The notes under the pieces: model-generated
What the model was told of the DNA's origin: nothing
The model's input: the letters and a program-made list of their open reading frames with translations, nothing else
The model's database searches: none
Shown here: piece after piece, positions 33,386 through 45,000 of the stretch
How positions within the stretch are numbered: position 1 is the stretch's first letter
Layout of the letters: each line of letters opens with the position of its first letter
Assembly: GCA_942486035.1 (NCBI GenBank)
Contig: CALNXK010000043.1
Span: 172,501 to 236,500, forward strand
Direction: 5' to 3'
Source: Porites lobata
Lineage: Eukaryota > Cnidaria > Anthozoa > Scleractinia > Poritidae
DNA length: 64,000 nt
Program-made: the position numbers and the translations under genes

Positions 33386-35133
33386 GCTTGACGACTATGT
33401 TGCTCTTTTTTGGGCCTTGTGCACCCAAAGTGAGAACCTAGATGTCAAAATGGTGTATAGAGATAATGAATGGTTTATAATGAGACATTACTAAGAAAAA
33501 ACACCGTCTTTACCTGAGTTTATCTTGGCTGTCACAAAGCTTCTGGTTGGCACACAACTTGAGAAAGAGCTGAAACGTTTTGGAATTCAATACCCTAGGA
33601 TACTATCGCTTTTCCGCCGCATATTTCTGATGCCGGTGTGGTTCCATCTGTCCGTCTGATGAAGCGAGATCCTGAGTAAACGTTTGTGTTGTGCTGTTGA
33701 TTGATGACACTGCTTGAAGCTCTATGTTTATTTGTTTAAACATGCAATAGAGTCATGACTATTAAAACATGTGGAAATATATTAAGATACAAGAGACAAT
33801 AACAAGAATAACAACAACAACAAAATATTTCTGGAGGTCTCCAAAGTAAAGAGCAAAGAACTCACGTGCCAAAGAAATTATGCTTAGGCTAACCGGATAT
33901 GCTAAGTTTTACCCACAGCTGTCGGGGCGGAAAAAAAGGGAGAAGTTTCAGAGAACATAATAAATATTTCGTCGCTTGTCGCAAGGCCAAAGAACTTGAC
34001 AAGGTTATCAGACAAGAACAATTTGTGTTTTTATTGGAGTTATGTCATCGATTGTGTATCATGAAAGCTTTCAATGTCATTCACGAAAAATCTTCCAAGT
34101 GTAGACGTCAGAATGTAAAGGAGTTCCCCATTCAGGCGGAGGTCGAGATAAGAATGAGATAAAAATTTTGAAAGTCAGAGAATTATTCCTCCAAAAATCG
34201 ACAGCGAGCCGGAATCAGTTTCCACCACAGGAGTGAGAAAAGCAATTGACCGACAATTTGTTAAATCAATGATTCTACGTACCCGAAAAGTGTAAAACGC
34301 ACATATAAAGCCTTCTTTGTCATAAAAAAGCTGATACAGCTATTATTACCTTGACTAGCCAGAGCAAACCTTATTCATTCCTTTTCCAGAGTGAATTCTC
34401 TGTTCCATCATTTGTTGTACAGTGGTAGACGGCGTTTATGCGTTTCCTCCAGGCTCGTGGATTCCTCTTCAAACCAACAAATAAAAGAAGAGTTGTGACT
34501 AATAAGCTTTTTTCCCTTTACACTGATAAACAATATGTTGTTTGTACCTTCATTTTGCTGAAGGCTGCTGGTAGTGTTACGTAGGTTGCCACACAAGATT
34601 TCCCGCCAAAAACGAGCTACTTATGAGTGCATTTCAGATTGGCTCACATGGATAGGGCGAGAGTTGGGCGAGAGTGTAGTGTCACCGTTTTGGTGCACCC
34701 GTGATATGGCCGCGGGAAAACAACAAAAACATCTGGAGTTCACTTTTTTTACAAAAGCTCTTTCTTTTCACTCGAGAACTATCATACGTGCGGATAAACA
34801 TATCTTCTAACACTTGAAATTTTTATACTGCTGAAAATCAAGAGGAGAGACTTTTTTTCAACGAGACAGCATTCCAATTTTGGTGTAACTCACTGTGACA
34901 ACTCGGAAGTTCAAATTGCTGTATTTTCGAAATGAAACATGCTACGGAAATGGAAACTTGTACAAACATTCACATTTTTGTATCTTCAACCTAGTGTATA
35001 TAAGAATTCGTAAAACCTCGCTATTTTGACTTTACAATTTGATGACGTCACTGTAACCATCTATAAGTAAAATTTTTCTCATCGACGGGTTCACAGATTT
35101 TCTTACCCGTGGGATGAAAATTTCAACAGAATA

Positions 35134-35514
35134 CAGTCAAACCTCGTTAATAGTAATACGGACTATATGAGGGAGTCATAGAAAGTGTCCGTATTAACGG
35201 GGTGTCCATATTGAGCTGGGCCGAGTTGTTCAAAGCTGGGTTGAGATAACCCAGGGTTAGTTCGAAATTTGAATTCAGATATGAAAGCTTAAAAAGCAAA
35301 TTCAGTTTCATTCTTTTTGTCAACAATTTGATGATTGACTACTCTAAAAAAAATAGAGAAAATTGTCCGAGAAAACGCTTTTGTTGGAAAGAAAAAGAGA
35401 CGCGGTTTAAAATTTAACCCTGGGTTAGCGCTAATCGGTCTTCGAACAACTGGGTCCCGGTTGAATGTAGAGAAAAAAGCAAACTGTTCGTAGAAAGCGG
35501 GGTTTGACTCACTG
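35134..35514. mobile_element. Tigger/pogo-like element flanked by TA, interrupted by another transposon
   Basis: The left end CAGTCAAACCTCGTTAATAG and the right end GCGGGGTTTGACTCACTG are imperfect inverted copies, and TA flanks both. The interior from about 35215 to 35457 is a copy of the GTTGTTCAAAGC family. The outer element is therefore the older insertion. Confidence 0.65.
35215..35457 (+). mobile_element. Short transposon, GTTGTTCAAAGC family, copy 2 (nested)
   Basis: It starts GCTGGGCCGAGTTGTTCAAA and ends in the inverted form CTTCGAACAACTGGGTCC. The inner words GATAACCCAGGGTTAG and TTAACCCTGGGTTAGCGC give a second inverted pair. It is oriented opposite to the copy at 21511-21718. Confidence 0.65.
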
Positions 35515-35668
35515 TATAATTAACGTGAACTTGCCAGTTAGGTCAAGTTAACTCAAAACTATTATTTTCAGTTTGCAATACAAAATGTCTTTGGATAAAA
35601 GGAAGAATTGCCGCCTTATGGGGTACATCTTACATGTTTCAAGACTACGGTTGAGAGAACACAATAGC

Positions 35669-35706
35669 CGACGCGCGGGTCGACGCGCGACGCGCGACGC
35701 GCGACT
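35669..35706 (+). repeat. CG-rich short tandem repeat (CGACGCG)n
   Basis: About five units of CGACGCG/CGCGACG words in an otherwise AT-rich region. It lies 330 bp upstream of IFT80. It is the densest CpG cluster seen outside the minisatellites. Confidence 0.7.
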
Positions 35707-35957
35707 CGTCGAACTCCGTCCCAGGGCACCCACTGCATACATGTAGAATTTTGCGTGGTTACTCAGACATGTAGCAACTTTTCCAGAAGAGGAACCCTTC
35801 GTATCCATTTTAACTTGGAAAATCCTCTCGTATTTTCTTTTTGGTTGTGCGCTTCAACACTTTTGTTTCCTTCATGGGGAGATGAAGTCGCTCTAGAAAC
35901 GGTTTTTTAGAGGAAATGTTTGAGTTCTAGTGAGTCTCAACCATATTTATCGAACGT

Positions 35958-35972
35958 GTTTACCTTGGACAC
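35958..35972. promoter_or_regulatory. Possible degenerate X-box upstream of IFT80
   Basis: GTTTACCTTGGACAC resembles the RFX X-box (GTTRCC, 0-3 bases, GGYAAC) with about three mismatches. It lies about 62 bp before the IFT80 start codon, the usual distance for ciliary X-boxes in animals. The match is weak and could be chance. Confidence 0.25.
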
Positions 35973-36033
35973 GAGTTGTTAGGGACGTCGAACATTTGCA
36001 TGCGAAGTTAAATCCTGCCGAAAAACGCCGAAG

Positions 36034-39000
36034 ATGAGGTTCAAAACTCACATGCTAAAAGAATCGAAACGTATCCTTTTGTAGAAAAAATACCAAACAA
36101 TGTTAGTTGCAGCTACCTTATAATCAAGGTAATTCTAATCTATTTCAGTCTAGCTTGAAATCAGCTTAACATTGCTTGCTTTATGCATCTCTGAACTAGT
36201 TTCAGTAAATTTGCCTTTATCCTGATGAGGTAAGTATTTAATTTTTTCTGCTGCACACTACTGGAAGTCCATATATTAATTGCAGATTCAAGTTTATATA
36301 CACTTTTAAAGGACCTTGATTTACTTGTGCATACCACACTGTATCCCAACCAAGAATATTTCGTATTTTAACAGCTGTTTATTTCATATAGAGGTCTGTG
36401 TTCTTCGTTGCTAGCACTCTGGTAGACTTAATCCAATAATTAGTGTTGACTTCTCTTTAAAAAATTAATCCCACCCCTTATGCACCATGTCAGAGACTGC
36501 CCACAATTTAGGCACGTGGGAGGGGCATGCCAGTTGGGACCTATCAAGGTCTATTAGGTTCTTTCTGGTTCCCCAAGATAAGTAAATTATATGTTTGAAT
36601 AGCCCTCTAAATATTATCAAGTGGCACGCACAATTGTAACCATGTGCAACCATCATTAACTTTAATCATGGTCTCCTTCACTACCCTGCAAGTGGAGGCC
36701 TTTCGATCTTCCTGACTTATCTAGGAAGACCGAAGGGCCTCTACTCGCAGTGTAGGTCCTCACGCACAGTTGAACCAACAAAACCATAAATTCTTGAAAT
36801 ATTTCAGGAATGTTTATTGTGTTTATATGACCAATTACTGCAAAGATCAGGACACGTAAGGTAGTGTCAAGACCACAAACAAACAACAAATGCTTTGACT
36901 GTCTCTTCTCTTATGTCTGAAACCTGTAAGTCAATGGCTATTGTGTTGAAGAGTGTGACTGTATTTTTGTCTTGATTCCTTGACTGATTCCAATACAGAC
37001 AAAGACCTAGTAAGTTGTGTTGGTTGGACCACAGCGGATGAACTGTTTTCTAGTGGGTAGGTTGTTGACCAGCTAGGGGGTGCATTTATTTGATTAAGAA
37101 ATCCAGAGTTTGAATTTCAAATTTTGGTTTGCAGTGATGACCATAGTGTGTTGAAGTGGAATCTATTGTCTGATGAGACAACACAGGTACAATAAATAAT
37201 TTAGTTATAAGAATGATCAATAACATTGTCCTTTGGGCTCTCACTTACTTAGTTTTAATATGATTTGTTTGTCATGATTTATTGTGAAATTGATGGTGGC
37301 CCATAAGTTCACAGCCACACTAAGCTGCTGTTGCAGTGATAGTTCAGTGTTCCTTTACTGTGTGAAATTTTGGCTCTTTATCTGATGTACTAGTATCTGG
37401 TTAGGGCTCAAATTACAGACACCTTAATTCACACCTGCATATTAAATAATTCAGCCTAGTAAAGCTTTGCAAAATACAGCTTAATATTTTCCTGTATAGG
37501 GTTTGTGGTCTATTCATAACTTATTCACACTATAACACTTTAAGCTTCTTCTTTGGGAGATGGATGCTGTCTACAGCTGCTGCATAGTCACATACCCAGC
37601 CTTGTTTTCAGTCATCCTTGGTTATTTTGGATGTGATGTCATCTGTCAAGCTTGTCAGGAGAATTTGCGCAGGGTGCGGCTCCATGAAACATGGTTACCT
37701 TTAGCCCAGGATAAAGCAAGGTTTTAAGCAAGGCTTTCTTGTCTCAAGACACGCAACTCAAGCTTTTAAAACACTGTTGAGCCTTAACTCTGAAACAATA
37801 ATGATAACACAAAATGTTACTCTAAGCAATACGTAAGAAGGTAAAATACAAATGGGAACAAAATTTTAATCCTGGATTATTCGTAATCGGCCTCCAGGGA
37901 ACCGGGCTCAGGACTATCACCCTCAGTTTTAAGCCTCCTCTGCTCACTTGGATAGCACAAACTGGCCTGGGGATGAGGCTGTCACATGCCTTTCTTTGAA
38001 TAAATTATCTCTGCTTTAACTTAAATTTTAATACACAGGTGATCAAGTTGCCTGCAGAAATCTACCCAACTGACATTCACTGGTTTCCAAGAAGTGCTGG
38101 AGGCAAGAAACAAAGTCAGTCTGAACTATTTGTTTTGACCTCTACTGATGGTAAGTCCTTGGTCATTAATTTGATTAATTAACTTTAAGTTGAGTTTGTC
38201 ATTGAACTGATTTTATTGCAAGCATCAGGGACTGACTGTTTCATTAATTATTAATCAAACAGTCAGTCCATCAATTAATTGTGAATAAACAATTGATTGG
38301 TCAGGGCTCAAAAAAGCCCATCTTGTCAACCGGGACAAGTAGTTTTTCTTGCTGAGCAAGTAACTTGTAAAGCTCACCACTTGCCTGATGAGTAAGGGCT
38401 CAGGTAAGTCGTCCCTAACAAAATCATTAGCCAAGACAAGCAAGCAAGAAGTGGCCCAGGCAAGAAAAACTGTTACGTGAGAGATACTTGCCCAAAAGAT
38501 GAGCTAGAATTCAAGTTTTTTTTCTAGCACTGGTGATTAATTATTGTAAGCACCAAGACATGATTCTTTTTATTTATCAGGTGAACTGTCAGTACATTAA
38601 ATAAGCACCTCCTTATTACAGTCAAACCAGGTCAAGCGTACCCCCCAAGAATCCATTAATGAATTGATTATTCAAAAGTTGAATCTGTTGCTAGTTGTAG
38701 ATTTCAGATTGATCTCTGCATTCTTGTATGTATAATGAGCCGTGAATTCACACGCGAGGCAGTTATGAAATTTCTACCAGCTCCATTTTCCTGAAATTGA
38801 CGTAAATGTCTTCTAAGAAGCTTAATCCATTCAAAGATTTCCAATCTGACCAAATACAGAGAAGTTCTCGTAAAACATTCACTGCTCATTACGCATGCAG
38901 AAATGCCGCTTTGAATTTGACACCAGTTACGGGAACGACTAACGGATTCATTTTTCAAATAATCAATTTACTGATAGAATCTTGGGGGGTATGCTTGACT

Positions 39001-42000
39001 TGGTTTGACTGTAACAAGTAAGCATATAAGCTGTTATCTAATAAGTGCAACCCTTTTAATTAACGTTTTGTAAATGCTGTGTACATTGCTCTCTCAGTGA
39101 AGGTGTATTATATATTATTTTATTGCAGGTAAATTTCACCTTATTTCACGCAATGGTCGGATTGAGAAGTCTGTTGAGGCTCACAGAGGTGCTGTACTGT
39201 CTGGAAGATGGAGCTTTGATGGATCAGCTATGGTTACAGGTTTGAAATGCTGCTTTAGTTGGATTGTATGACTGTAAAATGACCTCTTGAATTTTAAAAC
39301 TAGTCTTCCTCCTTAACAAAATCTGAAACTTGAAAACTATAAGTATACATGGCAAATTTTATTACTGTCAAACTCAGAAAAATGTGAATAGCTGAAAAAT
39401 TTCTGGAATGTTGATTGTGTAATGACCAATCACAATGAAGTTCAGGACATGTGACTGGACTAACTACTGTTGGCTGATTGCGGTTTAGGTTTCTCACACC
39501 TTATTGGCTTTCTCTTCGCAACACAATAACATTCCATGAATATTTCCAGTGTTCACGGTTTTGTGAGTTTCACAGTATGAAGTATACAACACTCCTACAT
39601 TTATACAACTATACTTGATAAAGGCTTCAATATGTTGCATGAATTTAGTTAATGGCTAAATGTTCCATGGGTCTCTTTAAACATGGGACAGAGATTCGAG
39701 CTCTTTGCCCCAATAAGTTTCGATTTCTTTCTGACACAATAAACATTTCATTTTTGAATTTTCTTTTTCTTTTTTTCAACTCCTCATGTTACTATAAAAC
39801 TAATTTGCCTGTAGTGAAAACAATATTTGTTTTTGGAGCATTATTCTAATACCATCTAAACTTAAGTCAAGTTTTGGTAATTTTTTTTTCTACCAGTTGG
39901 GGAAGATGGTCAAGTGAAGATCTGGTCAAGAAGTGGGATGCTCAGATCAACACTAGTTCAAGCAGGTGGGAATTTCAATTCTTCACAGAACCCTGTTTTT
40001 CATAAGGAGAGTCTTACTATGTTATTAAACATTAATGATGCTTGCAAGCTAGTAACCTATCAGACATGCAAATTACAAAAGTGTCAGAGTTTGTTCTTTA
40101 TGAGGGGAGCAAGGGAAGGGAAGTGGTGACAGCACTCATCCCCTACCAATATGGCCCGTGCTTGAATCCTGGCATTGAGGCCATTTGTGGGTTGAATTTC
40201 TTGTTGGTTCTCTCCCTTGCTCATGAGGTTTTTCTCCGAGTTCCCGGTTTTCTCCTTTCTTTAAACACTGCCAAATTCCAATTCGATCTGGAATGCATGG
40301 ACATGTTTCGATGAGTTCTTTAGAACTCCTAAGTGCTCCATGGGTAAACAAGTTACAAAATTACAAAAAAAAGTACAAAATAAATAGCCTTTGCAGGGTT
40401 GTCAAAAGTAGCTGGCTGCCGACAAAAATCGCCACCTTTGTACTTGGTTAGTATTGCCCTGCTACTCTGCTTTGCATTTCTTTACGGATGGTGTTTTTTC
40501 AAATAAAATATCCCTGGACTGGACGCTAATTACTTTGACAACTCAGCCGTCTATTTCAAAACTTTCTGACAACCGTGGCCTTTGGCAACTTACACATCTG
40601 ATAAAAACAAGGTAACATCACTAGCTCGCAAGCAGCCATACTATCGGAATAGTAAAAGACAGTACTGTTTATTTCCTCCAGATGCATGTTATTATTGACC
40701 AAAGGGTTTGATTTGTGGGTCTGGGGGTTTGACTATAGTTCCTACAACTTACTTATGTTTAATCTTAACAACTTGGACTGTATATCTACATCTTCACCTA
40801 GACAAATTTACCCAGCAATTATTTGACTAGTAACAGGTTGTGTGTTGTTTTTAGGTACCCCAGTGTATTCTGTAGCATGGAGCCCAGACTCAGATCACAT
40901 TCTACACTCAAGCGGAAAACAGTTAGTCATTAAACCATTACAAGCCGCTGCTAAGCCAGTACAGGTACATTGATCAGACAAGCTAGACTACCATGCATGA
41001 CAATGACAAGTAAATCTGTGACCATACCTACCATTTTTTTTGAGTCAAAGGGATGAGATTTTTATCCTGAGTCAACCAGGATGTGTCAAAGATTTCAGAA
41101 GACAATCTGAAGATTTCCAAAGCTCTCAGTGTAGATTTCAGGGAAACTACTTTCATTCATATTGATCGTCTTTTTCATTGATTGATTTCTTTAAGTTTAT
41201 TTACTGTGTAATGTGATGTATTTTTTGAAAATGTGCCAGTTAAGGCCCTAATAGACCTGTTTGGGAACGAGTGGAAATATACCGTAGTAGTAACTATAAG
41301 TAGTGACTTACAGTTAACATAGATGTGCTATGGTGTTCTTTTTTTGTTGCTACAGTGGAAGGCCCACGATGGGGTTGTGTTGAAAGTTGACTGGAATCCT
41401 ATCAACAATCTTATCATCTCTGGTGGAGAGGACTGCAAATATAAGGTGCACATATAATAAATTATTGTTCCATTACCTCTTTCTATTCCGTCTGGTTTTT
41501 ATAACAGCATTGCCGCATAACCCAGGGTCCGAAATTAACTCTTTACTATGGGCGCCAACTGGTGAGGAAGTATAAATTTTTGGTCACCAGAGGGCAAATT
41601 ATTTTTGCCAAAAATTCCCCTTGGTGGCTTGGAAACGTTCAACTCGTATTGATCGTAGCTGTTGTGGAGGTATATTTACAGGAAGATTCGTTTCACGTTT
41701 AAATTTAAAAAATATCAGCAGGACAAAGAGTAAGACACCTGTTGGCAAAGAGCTTTGAGGTTTCAATTCTGAATCATTTTCTCCGAGCATGAAAGTCTAC
41801 AATAACAAAAAAAAACAGCTTTACAATTTGCCAGCTGGCGACCAGCTATGAACTTCTGGTCGCCAGAATTGAATTTTTGGTCGCATTGGCGACCAGGAAG
41901 GCGCAATTTCGGACCCTGTAACCTGATGTAGGAATACTCACTAAGGGTGTGGCTCTGCATGCTTTATTTAACTGTTAACTTGACACTATCGTCTCATTTA

Positions 42001-45000
42001 TTTGCAGACCAATGTCCTTTAATTTTGGGAGGATCATTCTACCTTAAAATTAATTTTTTGTGATGTGATCAATATGATCGCTAGCCTGAGAAAACAGCTG
42101 ACATTTGGTGACACTACCACTAGTTTCCCCACCAAGTGACGTCTAAGAAAGGAGCGCAGAAATCCCATACTGATGACGTGTCACTACACTGATCTGGGTA
42201 GTGCTCCTGATTGGTTGAATCAAATTTCCCACGCAGCACGACCAATCAGAGGCACTACTCAGATCTGGGTAGTGATGTGTCATCAGTATGGAATTTCTGT
42301 GTTGGTTTCTCAGACGTCACTTGGCAGGGAAACCAGTGGGACCATCGCCAAATGTTGTCTGTTTTCTCAGGCTATGTGATAGCAATATATACATGTAACT
42401 AAACGGACCCAATTGGTGTACTCTATGAGCCATTGTAAAATATGAAACCTGTCCATCCATACAGCCAGCATGGGAAAGAATCTTGTGATGAGCCACAAGA
42501 TGTTGAGTAAAGCCAGGAGTGGTGGGAGAAAGAGGAGCAGGCCTCTGATCCATTAATAGCTCCCATGCACGATTTTAATGTATATCGCCAGTCTTGATAT
42601 CTATTATACCATAACAACTATCACTATCATAACTCAAAGACTCAGGTTAATAATTTTTGCCATATAAATTAATAAAGGATTTTATTTTTTGCACAATCAA
42701 CACAGGTGTGGGATAGTTATGGTCGAGTGTTATACTCCAGTATGTTACATGAGTATCCTATCACGAGCATCTCCTGGGCTCCTGATGGTGAGAAACTGTT
42801 TCTTTTGTGTTTCATTGTAGACTAAACCCCTTCAAAAATCAGCACATCAAGGTACTGTTCAGTTACCATGTTACTGTCTTTTTTTCTCTGCCAGATTAAG
42901 TAACATAGAATCTCACCTTTACCTTACTGTTAACGCGGCCCATACTTTTTGGATTAGCCAGGGTTGTGGTGGAAATGGTGTTGATTTTGAGAGTTAGGGC
43001 TGGGGGTGCTGATGATGATGAGGAGGAGGATGAGGATGATGATGACAGAGAAGACAATGGTGATGCCTTTGGTGACAAGTTTGCTATGTATCCACAGTAG
43101 ATAGATAAATGTACTGTACGTGATAATCATCTATACTTGCTCCGCAGGTGAGCTGTTTGCTGTTGGTTCTTTCAATACTTTGAGACTCTGTGACAAAACT
43201 GGGGTAAGATTTTCACCTTTTGATGTATATTAATATAGTCACAAGAGATAAAATTAATTTATTACTTTCAAGTACTGGTAGTAGTAAGTCTTACATTGTG
43301 AACCTTCCTTCCTTCCCTTTTGACTAAGATACGTTTTTTAACCCTTAGTTGAGTCTGTGGACAGAATACCATTGTGTGACCATAAAATAAAACTTAAGCA
43401 GTACTATTTGTTTTTCAGTATTATTGGAGAAATGACAATTGGAAATTTTTTGCATTTTAATATTTTGACAATCTCTTCAAAGTTTTAGATAAATTCTTTC
43501 TTGCAGTGGTCCTACACTCTGGAAAAACCCAACACTGGCTCACTGTTCAACATTGCATGGTCAAGCGATGGAACACAGCTTGCCGGGGCTTGTGGGAATG
43601 GTCAGGTGATCTTTGCTCATGTGATTGAGAGGCGGCTTGAGTGGAAGAACTTTGAAGTTACAGTCACAGATCGAAAGAGTATAGTGGTGAGAGATGTCAC
43701 CAATGATGTCAAAGAATCCTTAGGTAAGCCTTCCTTGTCATGCCGTAAACTTGCTGCTCATAAGCACCTCCTCCCCTCTCCCAGTTATAAGCTTATCTAC
43801 CTGCAAACAAAAGACGAAATTGATTTTGATTTAAGTAATGATCTGGGTAAGGTGGATAGCAATTTCTTTTGTTATGTGGCAACTGTGCTTTCCCCACATA
43901 GGAATGTTCTCATTTTTACACAGAGAATGCATAAACCTACATGAAGGCCGTTTACGCAATAAAATGCATTTACACTCCACGTCGAAAGGGTGGTTTTTTT
44001 TAGTTAAAAGATTTTGACCAATCAAAGGAGTTGAAAACAACAGCCAAGAAAAGTTTACAATTTTTCATGTTCCCCACATAGGATTTCTTTGTTATTGAAA
44101 CCGAGACCAGATTTTGTTATATGGAGGATGGTTGGAAAGTAAGGATGAATATATGTACCGCTTTATAAAGTTTGGTTAACTTTCCCGCTTTAAGCCAATC
44201 AGAAGTACGTACAGACAATAGAAAAGTTAGCATCTTTTTTGCATTCCAACATGTTTGTTGCCGTTGTTTCTATCGTTCTTAACTGGACGGTTTCTTAATT
44301 AAAGACATTAAATGCAGAAATATGCATTTTGATCAGCACTGGTATGGCTTGTTTGACCTCAGACATAAATCCTCCGAAAACCCCTAGTGAAGATGTATCG
44401 GCCCAGGGCTTATGAAAGCTAGTGTATGGTAGTCATACTGACGATAGATACCGTAGAACTGAGTTGTAGCGCCAATGTAATACACTAAAAGAACTGAGTG
44501 GAGTGTAGTAATTAGTCTGTAATCATATGTAGTGATTAAACAAAATCAGGTGTCTCATTTATTTGATAACAAATGATTAGCGTGAGTTGAATGACATGAA
44601 GCCGTTACCAATAGAATAATTAGAGAATTTTGTTATACTTGTAGTTGTGTTACATGTATGTCATCTCTTGTAAAATGAATTGATTGTGAAATGCTTTTTA
44701 TCAGACTTCCGCGACCGCATCATCAAAACTTCACTTGCTTTCAATCATCTTGTGGTGGCAACTACATCACAGTGTTATATCTACAGGTAGGTCTAAATCA
44801 CTGGTTACAATACTGCTCATAATATTTTATTGCAAAGCACAAAATAAAGCTCTTTGACATAGTTACTTAGTATGTAATGGAAGGAAAACTGCTTTTAACC
44901 CTGCAAACCCCAAGATCCATAGACAAATTTTCTCCACTGATTTCCATACATTTCCTTTAAGAATTATTTGAAAGAACTTAACAAAAGATCAAAGCATTTT

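Larger units (their letters stand above)
33386..36033. other. Divergent intergenic region between the mucin/LamG gene and IFT80
   Basis: The two genes point away from each other across 2.65 kb, so both promoters should lie here. The right part holds a nested transposon pair (35134-35514), a CG-rich repeat and an X-box-like site. Between 33,390 and 35,130 I see only short frames without domains and poly-A or AAC-rich tracts (about 33,800). Confidence 0.5.

Noticed and set aside
33899..34162. 87-aa frame in the divergent intergenic region
   Set aside because: No signal peptide, domain or splice sites; chance frame is the simpler reading.
35548..35808. 86-aa minus-strand frame upstream of IFT80
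   Set aside because: Its Arg/Ala-rich middle is produced by the CG-rich tandem repeat; it could be antisense transcript but nothing supports coding.
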